This document shows positions 44,201-57,095 of a stretch of DNA of 64,000 nt, in pieces (the first letter of the stretch is position 1; every line of letters begins with the position of its first letter). The stretch covers positions 310,001 to 374,000 of the forward strand of contig JALJCS010000030.1 in the NCBI GenBank assembly GCA_023055355.1, in the 5' to 3' direction. The stretch comes from Agelaius tricolor (taxonomy: Eukaryota > Chordata > Aves > Passeriformes > Icteridae). Below the pieces are notes generated by a model, which worked only from the letters and a program-made list of their open reading frames with translations, was not told the DNA's origin and did no database searches. The translations under genes were made by a program, and so were the position numbers.

Positions 44201-47200
44201 TTCCACCTGCCATTAACAATTTTGCCTTTCTTGACTGGCTTGTCTTTCTTTACTTCTAGAAGGTTACATGAGGTCCTCCAACCTTGTCATAAACATTCGC
44301 AGACAGTGGAAAGGAGTAGAAGGTACATCTAAATGCACAAAACAGACCCAGAAAAATAGAGTTTTTTTACAGTCTTCTGTGAGAACAAGATATCTTTGAA
44401 CTGAGTAATGCTTTAACTTTTAGTCCGCTCATTACTATTATTACAAGTGTTTGGCCTTTAGTACATAGCCTTTGAAATCATCCAGCCCAATATTTTTGGC
44501 TAATTTTGTTTTAGTTCTCTCGGGGACTATGTTTCTTAAGGAATAGTCCAGAGCGAGAGCGTCCACGGTAGAGTTATGCTGCCATAATAAAAGCGTCGTA
44601 AATTCTGGTACAGTTTGTGCTGGTAATAGGTCTAGGAAAGAAAGGTTTTACATCTTTTTTGACTTTCAAATGTAACCATTATTTGAAACAGTTAAGAGTT
44701 GGGCTTTCCCCCCCTCCAAAATACTTCTCTCTGGAATGTTACTCAGGGATTACACATAAAAGCTCACCCCGTAAAATATGTTGCGGATAATCTGCAGTAA
44801 GCGCAGCGTAGCAGCTAGAGATGATTATGTGAGTTAAATGACATTCCTTCCTTCTGCGGTGATGGAAACTCTGTCTAGGCAGACATACTCAACAAAAGTT
44901 ACCATGGCTTAGCTCCTCTCCTAAACTTCATGTGCATTTTAAAACTTTCCAAGAAGGTGAATTCAAGCTCCTTCATTGCTCTGTGCTGGAGTCCCAAGAA
45001 AATATCAGTGTGCTTTTTGTCATTTACAGCTGTCATTGCTTAGCTCTTGAACATGAGACTCTCTCATGACTGATGAAAGTTGTCTAGTTAAGAGTGGGTC
45101 AAAGACACGCTCCTGCTCTAGAAGGAGATGAGAAGGTTTCTGCAGTCTTTGTCATCTCTACTGCTTGTGATTTCTAGACAAAACCAGTGGGAAGTTTTCT
45201 GAAGGCAGTCCAGAAGCTGGCAATATGGACAGCTTACAACCAAACACTTGCTGCACTGCTACCACGGTGATACCAGGAAGGACTTAAAAAATTTAAACGG
45301 GCAAACAAAGCAGTTGGAAGGAAAAGAACATTAACCATTATTCCATGCTTCTAATATATCCTCCTTTAAGTCATCATTTTCATGCAGTTTAACGGCTTGC
45401 CTTGGTATCCCTCAAAAGGAATCTGAGACAGAGTAAGCTTTTGAATGCAGTAGATGTGACACGTGCAGGCCAAGTTGCCTTTGTTGACATCAAATGCCAG
45501 TTATGCTTGAGCTACCCTTTGCTTAAGGTACTTCGCTTACACTAAGAATTTTACTCATCATTGAGCAAATTTTGCTGTCATGATTGAGTAAATTTTATTC
45601 ATGATAGAGTGAATTTTACTGTCACTCAGAATTTTACTCTCATGATTGGCAGTGAAACTTTTCAAGGAAAGCTCTGGATAGCAATGTTTGTGAAAAAACA
45701 GTATTTTATCTCCTGTATTTGTGTGAAGCAGGTAAGCCTTTTGCTGTCACCAGTGTTGCTTACCCTTTCATGTCATATCCCTCTTCATATCCATATTCTG
45801 CTGAAGGCTTATTAATCTACTTTAACATTGGCACGTGGAATAAGACTCCTTTTCCTTTTTGAAAGCTAATGTCATTTGACCTAGTGACAGTAAATAATTC
45901 ATTAATTGTAAGTCCCCAGCTAGCATCTTTTACGCATATTCTAACCTTCTAAAGAAGTAACAAAAACACTCTCCAATACTTGACTTTCTTAAGCACACAA
46001 AATGCTTGCCTCCTTTGCAGTTGGCATCTGTAAAATGAACCACATCTCTGCAGTATTTTAACGTGCACCATATTTAGCCAAGTAATTCAAAAGAAATAAA
46101 AAGCAGCCCCTTCAATTTGGAAATATTTTTGAATTGTTTTTGAACATACAAAACATACCCTTACCGTACGCATTGCATGCAGATTTAATCGTCGTGAAAG
46201 CAAACCCTATGTTTCTGTTCGGATAGCACGGTTTTCCAGTTTCCACAATTGTTCTTGGCACAGTTTTCTACTTATGTGACTGTTAGGACACTCACAGGTA
46301 CTTCTAAGGTACTGTAGTAAGCGGAGAAGGAGGAGAGGTTGTGCCTTATTTCTGGCTTCCTTTGGTTTTCTTTTTGGTTTTCTTCCTCTTGCTCTTTTTC
46401 ATGTCACCTTTCTAGATACTGTGATTTAGATTTGCAGTTTACTAAGCTGTGTTTTCTGTCTGGAATTCTTTGAAATTCCGAGAGGAACCCCACCGGTAAA
46501 TATGCATCTTTTTATGATTTGCTAGCTACATAGAAAATCTTCCTGCTGCTCTAAAATGCTTTTATTTGATATGCATTTTTATCACCATTCCAATGGAAAG
46601 AGAACAATTCCTCTATTCACTGCTTTTGTACGGGATTCAGTTCAATGTGCGCTAACGGTGCAAAAAAGTCCTGCTGGAAGAAAGGATCTGCATACCAATT
46701 GACCAAGACACGTGCTACAAGGGTCTTGGAAAGGTTCAAAGTTTCTCTACCTTTCTGGCAGTCTGTCTTCACAGCAGGACTTGATGAGGGATTTTGCTGG
46801 CGTTTCTTTGACAGAAAGCAATAACAAAGCAAGCAAAATGGAGCAGCAAAAGAAGATAGCAGCAAAAGGTACATTATCCCCTCTGTTATTATCATTGTCA
46901 AAAGAGATTTTTTCTCGCCATGTTACATCAAATACCTTAGTAGAGCTAAAGACTAGAAAAACGCAGCTCTGTTCTGGTTCATTAAAAGCAAAGCCATCTG
47001 TGGACAGAAGTGCCCAGCGTGATGCTGGGAACTCCTAGCTGGTTTCAGTAAGCTGTCTGGAGAACGGCATTTTCGGTGGGCTTTACTAGCATGTCTGTAA
47101 GGAGGGGGAGTTTATGTGCAGCTTTGAGCCCTGAGAGTGCCATAGGCAAAGAGACCCATCGTGTAGCTCTCTGACCAGCCACAGCACACTGAGGCATGAT

Positions 47201-47739
47201 GGATTATTCCCAGAGTTCACGTGGTAGAAAGGTTTTCTGCCCCCGTGAAGGACGACACATCCATTTTCTTGAATAGAGCCGTTCTGTAGGTTACAATGGT
47301 AACTTGAATTCATCAAGTTTGTGCTATTTGTACAATGGCAGTGAGCTTGGATTCTTAAGCTTCTTGTGTTTGACCTGTTTCCTGTTTCAGTAAATAGCAA
47401 AACTTCCAAGGACTGCAGCGACAAGAAGATGAAGCTGCTAGTGTATTTCAAATGTTTGCCTAATAAAATGGTGATTTTTGCACATATTCGCAATGGAAAT
47501 TTACGGTACCGAAACACCAGCTCTGCTCAGGGCAATTCTGAAATTGACTTGAGCTCTTTTCCCTGTTTCTTAGCAGGTGAACTGAGATACTTCTAGCTTC
47601 CAAGGCAAGGCGTTTGACAGCAGCTTCAAAAAGGCCCAGGCTGTTGGATGAAAAGGTGAAAAAACTGAGGGAAATGGGGGGAAATTTCACTTCTGGTTTA
47701 TGTCATAGATTCAGCCAGATGATCAACAAGCATTAGTTT
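41262..47739. other. Long spacer without a recognised gene
   Basis: AT-rich, apparently single-copy DNA. Open frames at 46617-46901 (minus) and 47086-47517 (minus) have no recognised motif. The only structured item is a small degenerate tandem repeat at 45546-45650. Confidence 0.55.
45546..45650 (+). repeat. Degenerate minisatellite, about 21-bp unit
   Basis: Five copies of a unit starting ATTTTACT or close to it, followed by CATGATTGAGTAA-like sequence. The unit contains partial dyads (TCATGA, ACTCA...TGAGT). Confidence 0.75.
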
Positions 47740-48385
47740 TATGAGGTACCAGCGTAGTCTTTCACTCTTGCAGATCCCCAAAAGCTTAACCATCCAGCAG
47801 CTTCTTCCTTGCAACAAGTGCCACAGCCAAAAGCCAGGCCTGGCCGTCACCTTCTCCTCGCAGCCTACAAACTCTGCCAAACGTACCGGTGCTTCTCACT
47901 TTCCTTCTCAGCTACATGGACAAGCACATCCTCTCCATGTCTCCGAGTCCTTAGTGAAACCAAACAGCGGTTCACCTTCAAACAGCTCAGTGTGCCAGGA
48001 CAGAAAGATTTCACTGGCCTGTCCCCTTGCTTTTTCCTTGCAGCCTTTTATTTTCAGAGCACACACCGAGGCATTGCACTTTGCTTCTCAGCTGAGTGCA
48101 TTGCCATATTGCTGGAGTCCCACACGTCCATCTCCTTCTCGCACTAACTGCTTCTGTTGAAACATGCTGATGTGATGTGCCTTCCTGCTCAGCTATTCAC
48201 ACAGTCACATTCTATGTCCTGCTTGCAGTCTGAATCTAAAAGGAGACGTTTCTGACTATATCTCACAGACACAGATGTACCAGGATGAAAAGGTTGCTTG
48301 GACCTTGCCACTTACATTCAAAAACATCCATTCACTCCACAATCAAGAGACACCTTTCTTTGCTTTACATCCTGCAAACTTCACT

Positions 48386-48388
<3 letters not shown>

Positions 48389-48424
<36 letters not shown>
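48389..48424 (+). repeat. (CA)n microsatellite
   Basis: About 18 CA dinucleotides within the degenerate array. Confidence 0.97.
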
Positions 48425-48428
<4 letters not shown>

Positions 48429-49575
48429 ACACGAGAGCTACGCACTTTCTTTCTTTCTTTCTTAGCTGCACACACTCACCTATTTCCCACCTTGACCTCT
48501 CTACCACTTCTCCTTCGGCCTTGCTGTGCATGGACATTTCCTGTTAAGATACCCATTGTGTTGCCTATCCCTCCCCCACATTGCCTTGCCTTTCCTACCC
48601 AATCTTGCATTTCCTTGTCATTGCTGACAATTCCTTTCTTTTCCCTTGCCTTCCTGACCCATGCATGTCCTTCCCTTGCCCTTCATAGCAACCCAGTGCC
48701 TTGTATTGACTTGCTCACCTATCCTTCTTTTCCTTCCCATTTGTCCAGCTCCAATCTTTCATTTCCTTCTCCTTCTAGGACTCTTATTGCCTTGTCTCCC
48801 TCTCTTTTGTGTTGCCTGGCAAAGCCACCACTTGTCTGGCCTTGCCCTTGAACCCCTTCCTTGCCTTGCATTACCTTGCTCACCAGTGCCCCACCTGGAA
48901 TTCACCACCTCTCTTTTTGTGGAATCTCTTCAACATGCATTGCCCTGCCTGCTTCTCCTAGGATTCTCCAGGCTTCCACTGGCTATTTTTTCTCAAGGCC
49001 CAGCATTTCAGGAGCTTGTGAGAAGAAGCCTGGAGGAGGCCACGTGCAAGCACACCTATCTGTCCTGACAGCTTTCTTCTGACATCTATGCTTCCATGTC
49101 TTGAAGTTTGGACACAAAGTTCATCTTTCACCCTTGGGCTTCAGGGGCAGAATGACAGTTCTTTTGCATACAAAGGAAAGCAGGCAACCCAAGTGTCTTA
49201 GGTGCAGATTAGACATGACCCATGCAAGATCAAGGCTGGACAGAGCGGTCCGTCTGGGCCGCTTTTGTGTACCAGCAATCTTTGAATGGACCTGCCACTT
49301 GCCTTGCATTGGGCAACCAACCAGTTTCCTTGCCATGCCCTGCTCATTCTCCATTGCTTTGCATTCCCTTGCATACCCATGCCTCACATTTGACCTGCCT
49401 GCAGTTTTCCTACAGGGCTTGGCCTTGCCTAGCCCTTCCGGTTACCATTACCTCCTATGCCCAGCCTTGCCTCTAACTTCTGGCACTTGTCTCACCTACC
49501 ACTCCATTTGCTTTCCCCTCACGGCTTCAGTCTTGCCAACCTGTCCCTTGACTTGCCTACAATTGCCTACACTTG

Positions 49576-49613
49576 CTTTGCATTGCCTTACCTGCATGGA
49601 AGGCAAGGCAAAG
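49576..49613. repeat. Inverted repeat at the strand switch
   Basis: Left arm CTTTGCATTGCCTT (49576-49589) pairs with right arm AAGGCAAGGCAAAG (49600-49613) with one mismatch and a 10-base loop. It marks the point where the TTGCC-rich strand becomes GGCAA-rich. Confidence 0.85.
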
Positions 49614-51143
49614 AGTGGTAGACAAGGCAAAGCAAAGCCAGGAAGTTATTGGAAGGGCTAGGCAAGGCAGGCATAGGCAAGCAAGCAAAGCTAGCGTAGG
49701 GTAGGCTAGGAAAACTAGGCATGGTACTGGAGGCAAGGCAAAGCCAAGTGACTTGGAGTGCCTTTCCTTGCTTGGGAAGTAAAAGATATGGTGGCAATGT
49801 TGGTAGGGCTGATGATAAGGTATCGTGGGAAGGTATAGTACAGCAAGACATTTCTGTCCTGGTCCTTTCTGTGTAGGAGCCATTGTTGGACAGAGTCAGT
49901 ACCGGACGTGGTATGCAACTTTTGCTCAGTAAGTTCCTGAAGGAGAACAGCAATGCTTTCTCATGGGAAGGAAAGAACTTAGCCCCAGTGTTGGAGGTGC
50001 AGATAAGAAGCTGTGTCGTGCAGCTTAAGGGCGGCAGCAACTTTCTATGCTGGCATATTTGGTTTGGAAGCACTGACTCAATTTGTACAATCATGGAGTC
50101 AGTATCCATCTTTGGAAGGCAGTCTCCTTCCTGCAAGAATCCATTTGGCATGTGTTTTCCACTTTCTCAAGGCAGCCTTCTTGAAATTCTGCCAGCACAC
50201 TTCTTTTGGACAAGGTAAAGAGCTGCGCTGGGTCTTGGTGTGCAGCCTAGCTAGTGCCCCGCACAGGTAATGCCCAATAACAGTGGTCTGACACCTTTGT
50301 AGAGGATCAGGCCCTGGATGCTTTGGATTTTGGAGGAGGGGATGCCATTTCTTTTGAGATGGGCTTCTAGTTCCTCCTCCCTTTGGCAAAGTTTGGGTGG
50401 CCACTTTGGGTGGTCTCAGTGAATTGAAAGGCTTTTCCCAATAGGCAGTTCTCTGGCTTAGAGTTGTTGAACTGTCAGTGGCAATGCAGAGGCCAGGCCA
50501 GGCCTCTGCAGGACAGGTTTTTGTCCCTTGTAGCTTTAGGGACTGTGTGAGCAGTCCCTGGTGCCATCCCATTTGGATCCTGACTCTGAGAGATTGAAGG
50601 CTTACCGTGGTACCTAGAGCTGAGTAGGAAAGTGGCGATAGCAGGGTGCACGTTTATAGTTTGATGGGTGCAATTGAAATTGTAGGCAGCAAAGAGCTTT
50701 CTCCACCAACAGTTTTGCGAGCTCGGCCAACATTTTCAAGTTTGTTACCAGGCTCTGTGAGAGAGAAAAAGTTTGTTAGGGCAGAAGATCTGGTGTCGGC
50801 CTTTGAGTGTGGGGCAAAGAAGAGTATCCACTTGGAAGGGGAAGATCAGTGACATCTTTTTGTCCTGACACAGTTGATTGGAGAGCAGGGACGTTTCTGA
50901 CTTGGCTGGGTCCTGGGGGTAGTTGTGAGCTGGGCTCGGTGCGTGTCCTGGTTTTGTGAGTTGACAGTGCTGTGGTGTGGTTATTTAGAAGAGCGCTGGC
51001 AGTGCCCAGGAAAAAGACAAGCACTTTTCTAGCCCAGCCCCGTTCGTGTGGGAGCAGTGGAGGGACAAGAGCTCCGCTGTGGATCCTGGCTCTCGGTTAC
51101 TGACAGAATGGGATCCTGCATGTAGCCCAGAAGGAAGAAGAAT

Positions 51144-51555
51144 TGTCGTGAACGGCGGGAGAAATGCGACACACCATATGCGTGAATGGCAAATCCCGAA
51201 GTTTATTGAAAACTCACACATATTTATATTGGTGTTAATGAAGCTTATACATATTGCAAAAGCTGAGTTCATTATTGGTTAAAGCACACTTGGATCAACC
51301 ACACCTATTTCTATCTTCTAATAATTATTTTGCTTCTATGTTTGCATTCTTCCAGCTTCTCTACCTAAGATATCTACATTTTCTGGCAAGCGATTTTCTC
51401 CCCCGTCTTCCCGTTTCAGAGAAGGTCACTGTGACCTTTGTCAGTGATTGGACACTGGTTGCTTAGTTCCCAGCTTGTATCCCCTATCCTTATCCATCGG
51501 TATCACATCGAAATGTCCTTTCTCAGCTAACCAATTATCCAAAAAGCTCTCTACA
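51144..51555 (-). mobile_element. Solo LTR, 412 bp, inside the degenerate array
   Basis: Starts TGTCGTGAACGGCG and ends CTCTCTACA. It is flanked by AAGAAT on both sides (51138-51143 and 51556-51561), a perfect 6-bp TSD. The minus strand carries AATAAACTTCGGG near 51195-51207, so it reads on the minus strand. ERVK-like by TSD length. Confidence 0.9.
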
Positions 51556-51561
51556 AAGAAT

Positions 51562-52960
51562 CATTTCATTGTTGGCTGCACAGTTTAGAAGCTTCAAAAT
51601 AAAAGGCAATTGCAGCATGGCCTCTTCATTTTAGAAAGTTTTCTGGGCCATCAGCTGCTCAACATGTAACTTGCACCCACTGAACTGCATTCAGCTTCCT
51701 GGAGATATGCACTTTCCCTCAAGATCTAGGTACCATCTTGCACTCGAACGCTTGAAGATCCCAAACAGCTTCAAAATGTCCAGCGGCTGCTCTCAAAGAA
51801 AAAGTCCTACAACAAAAAGGCAGTGCTGGCCATAACGGTCCCTTTGCAGTCTGTCAACCAAACGAAACATACTAGCGATTCTCACGTACTTTCTCAATGA
51901 TATATATACGTGCATCAGCACATTCTCTCAAAGTGACAGAGACTATCGCTACAGCCAAGCGTTTTCAGCTGCACTTCTGACTGACAGATGTGCCAGGACA
52001 GAAGGCATTTGCCAACCTACCCTCTTTCCTGTGCAACCTGACATTGGCAGCGCAAATATTTTCACATTCTTTCATTGTGGCCATGTCCAAAGCAGCTAAA
52101 GATCACACAGGTGGAAGTGTCAAGACAGAAGATGTTCTCAAAGTAACTCCTTTTTTTTCTAAACAGCTTTTAAACTGCGCACAATGCTTTGTATCTTCTT
52201 TCCCACATAGACCTGCCCTCACTTTTTCACACTCACATCTTTGTTGCAAACATCCAGCAGCTGTTTGCGTAGAAAAAGGCTCTAGAAATAAAAGCGAGAC
52301 TGGGGCTGCACCTTCTGCCTGCCCTGTGTAAGCCACATCAAGCTCACCAGTGCGCTCTGTCCTTCCCTTTTCCGCTGCAACTACCATTGTGTTCTCTGGA
52401 TCTCGGAACCTAAAGGTAGGCACATTTGTTTCCACAGAAGGGCCATAGGTAGCGGCACAAATAGCTCTCACTGAACTTTAATCCTTACCACTGCCACCAT
52501 GAGTTTGGTTGGTAGGCCAGTAGGAGTCATGCTCCTTTTACAGCTGGTATGCGGCAGCCACCAGCCCAGTGCTCTTCGACTCTTGTAACCAATCCTGCTT
52601 TTACTCTCCCGGAGGGGATTAGGCATCTGTTTCTCACACAGATCATTGTGGCAGCAGCCAACGGCTCTAGTGCACTGCTTCTGCCAAAAGACCCTGGGGC
52701 CAGGCACTTACCTTCTCAGCACTACGTAGCCCCGTATTCTGCGTCTCTTGTCGTCCAGATCATACCGCAAAGCCTTTCACAGAGAAAAAATGTGCCAGGA
52801 CAACAAGCTTGGCTGAAGTGTACCCCTGAAACTGGTGGAAGTTTGTATTTGCACCACATTCAAGGGGCAGTCCTCTTTCCTATACAACCTGCAAACTGCT
52901 GTCTGTTCCCAGTGCCCTCTGCCCGCTCCTTCTTACCTTGAAGTACCATGCCAAAGAGGG
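51562..52960. repeat. Degenerate array, right part
   Basis: Continues the array after the LTR, with the CCAGGACA word again in forward orientation at 51990 (GCCAGGACAGAAGG) and 52794 (GCCAGGACAACAAGCTT). The second form also occurs near 2555 and 56872 in the duplicated segments. Repeat units are too diverged for a clear period. Confidence 0.45.
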
Positions 52961-53864
52961 CTCTGTGCTGAGGTCTCAGAAGAAGAGGGAAGCAGATGTG
53001 TTTGTAAAGTGGACTGTCTGTTAGTCACTTCCCTCTTCAAAGCAGCGTGTTCCATGCCAAGCAGACAACAAAGCAACAAAGGATGAGTGTGACTCTGCAT
53101 TCAAATCCTGCAATGTTCCCAGAAGTGAATTTCTCTCTTCTATAGGACTGACTTGTATGAAGTGGCGTGGTTGTTTCCTTCCATTAGAAGGGAAACTCAT
53201 CTAGCCAGGCTTCATCACCCCCTGCATCTTTTGGGGTAGTTCTTGGAAGAAAATAGAGAGCAACTTTTCCACTCCACATGATTCATGTTTCATTCTCTTC
53301 CTTCTGTACTTCAGGCAACAAGCTCTCAATTCCCTACTCTTTCTATGAAAAGGCATGAAGCTATTAATTAAATTCCCATAGATATAATAAGGAATCAAAG
53401 TCTTTTATGCCTGAAGGGCAGGCCCTTATGGTATGAAAAGTATGGATTGTCAAGGGTGGAAGAAGATCTGTATGAAAAGGGAGAAAGCCCAGAAGCATGC
53501 AGGGATTTTCAGGTATGAAAGGGAAAACGACATTAAATTGTCAAGGGAAAGAAATTGAAAGAGGCAGGAGGGAGAAGGGAGGTGGAGGAGCCAAATGCTG
53601 CCTTTGAGGCAGCTGACACGAGGACCGTCGGCCTCATGAGCAAACAAGAAAACCAAATGAAACTTCACAGCAACCTCATCCACAACTTAGTGGACAAATG
53701 TGCAAACCCATTTCTTCATTTATTATGTGTCTAATATATAGAGAGATGTTCTTCATTCTGACAGAATTTTCAGGGAGCAAGCTAGTGTAAGGCACCTGGA
53801 ACCAATGGTGTATTGGAAATGGCCAACATGCAGAACACGCTCCATCCTGAACGCTACCACAGCA
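52961..53864. other. Spacer, nothing recognised
   Basis: Mixed composition with a purine-rich stretch near 53540-53590. No coding frame that I can support. Confidence 0.6.
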
Positions 53865-54247
53865 GAATCACAGGATCATAGAATGGCCGGGGTAGACAAA
53901 GACCTTAAAGGCCATCTAGTTCTCTGACATGGGCGGGGACACCTTTTACTTGCTCAGGTTGCTCAGAGCCCCATCCAGCCTGGCCTTGAACACCAGGTTG
54001 GGGTGTCCATAACTTCTCCAGGCTCTCTGTGCCAGTGCTTCACCACCCTCACAGGGAAGAATTTCTTCCGAGTATCTAATTTCAACCTGCCCTCTTTCAT
54101 TTTGAAGCCATTGCCCATTGTCCTGTCTCCAGAGTTGCTAATGAAGAGTCCCTCTCCTGCTTCCCTTCAGATATTGGAAGGTGTTTTGAGGTCTCCATGC
54201 AACCTTCTCTTCACCAGGCTAAACAGCCCTCATTCTCTCAGCCTGTG
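53865..54247 (-). mobile_element. CR1 LINE 3' fragment
   Basis: Reverse-oriented CR1 3' end: CAGAATCACAGGATCATAGA, then CAGAGCCCCATCCAGCCTGG, GAAGAATTTCTTCCGAG, CATTGCCCATTGTCCTGTC and CACCAGGCTAAACAGCCC. It is cut on the right by the LTR at 54248, whose TSD CTGTG belongs to the CR1. Confidence 0.93.
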
Positions 54248-55445
54248 TGTCATGGCTTGACACTGGGACAATGCCATTGCCCCCATGAGTATACTCTCTC
54301 CCTGGTGTCTGCTGTGAGATGTGACCAGGAATAAGCAAAGCAGGCTCCCACTTAGGAAAAAAAAAAAATAACTAAACTACAAGGGAAAGGAGAAAAAAAA
54401 AAAAAGAAACACACAAGGAAAATGAAAACTTCACAAATACATCTCCTCCTCCTCCTCCCCAAATTCCCAATACAATACATCCCCCAAATCATCGACTCTT
54501 GGTCCAGCACCACCCTTCAGAATACTCAATCCTCAGTTCATCAAGAGGAGAAGGAGTCCTTCTTGTGCCAATGGTGACCTCTTCCTTTCATGTCCACTGC
54601 TCTCACCACTGAACACAGACCAGAGCTGCTTCTAGGGTCGACTTTTAAGGATGCTTCGTCCCACTGCAAAAAGGCACAGTCTCAACTTTGGGACATCTGT
54701 CCCCCCCATATTTTTCACCCCCTGGGGCCGAGGGGTACCCACACCGAACCCTCTTGGTCCTGAGGCATTGCCTCCCCCTAGAATGCAGTCCCTGTATCAC
54801 AAGGAAACATGGCTCTGTCCATGGCTACACACAAAGAGTCCAGCATAAGCTACTCCATCATCTCTTCCACCTGCGTTCTTCTCTATTTCTCTCGTGGCCC
54901 ATTTCCTCGTATCTCCTCTATATCTCTCTTCTCATTCAACTCCAGGAGGATTAGCATTTTTCCATCATCCAAGAAAAGGGTTAAAAATCTGAGGCTCTGT
55001 CTGTCCAGAACTCCCATGGCTGCCCTGCCAGGCACCTTCTTGCACTCCCCTCTTCTCCTTCTCAGCCGGCCAAGAACAGGCACCAGCTCTCTCTCTATCT
55101 CTCCTGGGGGGGCGGGGGGGGGCTGCCCGATGCCTCTCAGTGCTCCTCCACCCTTCCATCCTGCAGGGGCCTTCACCTCCCTTCTGGCCAGGGCCCCAGC
55201 CTACCTCACCCGGCCGGGTGGCTTCCCCTGCCCCTCCCAGCCCGCAGCCAGGCAGGGGAGATCTGAACCTTTCCCTGACCGGAACCCAAGAGAGCCTCCC
55301 AGGGGAGAGCCCTGCTTTTAACCCTGTTTTCTCAGAGGCACATCCAATGTCCCAATGGCCACATTAGGTGCCAATATTAAAATCTGAACATTTATTGGCC
55401 TAACCACAGCATCCCAGAAAACACATTTCCTGTCAAACCACCACA
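54248..55445 (-). mobile_element. Complete solo LTR, about 1.2 kb, inserted next to CR1
   Basis: Begins TGTCATGGCTTGACAC and ends TGTCAAACCACCACA, so the termini are TG...CA with partly inverted ends. The pentamer CTGTG lies directly before it (54243-54247) and after it (55446-55450), a perfect 5-bp TSD. The minus strand carries AATAAA near 55385-55392. No internal retroviral region adjoins it, so it is a solo LTR left by recombination between two LTRs. The flanking DNA on the left is a CR1 3' segment. A 5-bp duplication fits ERVL-like or some ERV1-like integrases; the family is not named here. Confidence 0.88.
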
Positions 55446-55450
55446 CTGTG

Positions 55451-57090
55451 GGATATGCTCTTGTCCTGAATACTGAACTGCAGTATTGTCTGATGATTTT
55501 TTGAATCCTTTGAAGGCATTTTGAATTCTTTTTCAGCCTTAAATTAGACTAAATAGCTTTGATTTGTGGGTATTGAGCAACAGAAATCACTGCCCTGGCT
55601 TGCCTTTTTTACAGCTCCTTTCCGTGGGAGACTCGCTGCAAACGTCACAGCTGGTGAGACAGTGGGCACACCATCATTCTGAAAGAGCTTTGCACAGTAA
55701 ACATAGAGGAGGATTAAATATTGAAATGCAGGTGACAGGAGCTGCCCAATGGACTCTGCTGGTGGAAATCAAATACTAGTCTAGTCTTTTGAAGGCAAAT
55801 AATTCCTCCCAATGAGGCCAGACAGGCTTGTTTGCCTTTGAATCTGAGCATGTGGACAGTAGTGGATGGTCTACAGGTTGAAAACAGTGTAGATACTTCT
55901 CCTTTTTTTCAATAGTGGCTCAGAAACTGAAAAGGCAGCTATAAAATGGTAAATACATCCCTACAGATTCAAAAATGGTTGTTCTTAAGTTGCATCTCCA
56001 CCATAACAACAAATTGTTAGAACTAAAATACAGATGGGAATTTTATAGCTTCTCAGAAATGAAGCAGGAATTGGCCAATGGGCCTTAGCAGTAGCTACAA
56101 GTTTTTCAGCATGAGGCATCTCAAAAGTATTTTAACCGTACAGAACTTTTCTGTACTTTTGGCCTTTTATCTCAAGGATGCATCAAAAAAAAAAAAAAAG
56201 GAAAAAAACCCCAAGAAAAATAAAAAAGAACAAACCCTACCAAATATATATATATATATATTACATGACTAAGATAATAAGCACAATCAGTAACATATAT
56301 AGAAACAGAACCCAATGTTTTTAACTTTCAACCTTGTCTTCTCAACACACTCTCGAAAATGGAATTGTTTCCCTATCTGCCTTGAAACATTTTGGAGCAA
56401 AAAACACTCTAAGGTCCTGATAGGTGTTTTGGTCAAAAATCCCTTCTTCTGGTTTTCTGTCCAGAAGCAGAGTAATGGAGGGGAAAGCTGGTAGCTGGCC
56501 AAAGGAGGTAGGAAGAGTAATCATCATCCACAACACTGGGGCTAAAGAAATTTCCACAGAAAATTACCTGCCTTATTACTTGCTCATGTGGTGGGTTGAA
56601 AGCTCAGAATCTGTTGCCATGTTTCCCATCCCTCGAATGTTCTATTTCACAGAATTCGAGCCCCTCAAACTTCAGTCCTGCCAGAACAGCCTGCCATGTG
56701 CTGTCATAGGGGATCTGCTGATGCCCACTGACTCTTACCAGTCTAGTGCTCGTCACTGTTGCAGATCAAGAACTACTGAATAGTTCTGATGAATGCTCTT
56801 AGAGTGGTTGAAAACAAGGAAAGAATGACTAGACATTTGTATGATCAAATCCCCTGATGGAATAAAAACATGCCAGGACAACAAGCTTAATAAATGTATT
56901 CATTGTCATAAGAAGGGAGATGAAGGGTCCAAAAGATTACTTGCATACTTACTGTTCTAAATCCCTTGTTATCTGGTAAATTGCAAAGGATGCCCGGCTT
57001 TCACCAAAATGCAAATCAGATTAAAATGTGAAGCCTTACACTTTACTGGATATAAAACTTCATCATCCATTTTTAAATCTTAGAGATTGC
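55451..57090. other. Spacer, copy of 1136-2773
   Basis: Second copy of the spacer described at 1136-2773. The AT microsatellite is 2 bp longer here, and G2554T is the only substitution seen. No gene recognised. Confidence 0.6.
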
Positions 57091-57095
57091 GATGT

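Larger units (their letters stand above)
47740..51137. repeat. Degenerate pyrimidine-rich array with strand switch, left part
   Basis: Low-complexity DNA in which TTGCC, CCTTGC and CTTCTC words recur on the plus strand to about 49595 and their complements (GGCAA, GCAAGG) afterwards. A longer word, GTGCCAGGACAGAAAGATTTCACTGG at 47992 (in pieces), returns diverged at 48277 and, in reverse orientation, near 49856 (CTGTCCTGG) and 50855-50875 (GTGACATCTTTTTGTCCTGAC). Frames here such as 48285-48851 and 49588-50151 are compositional. Confidence 0.6.

Noticed and set aside
48285..48851. 188-codon plus-strand frame and other long frames between 48.2 and 50.2 kb
   Set aside because: Low-complexity pyrimidine-rich DNA with few stop-forming bases; the protein is a His/Thr and Leu/Ser/Pro repeat without a domain.
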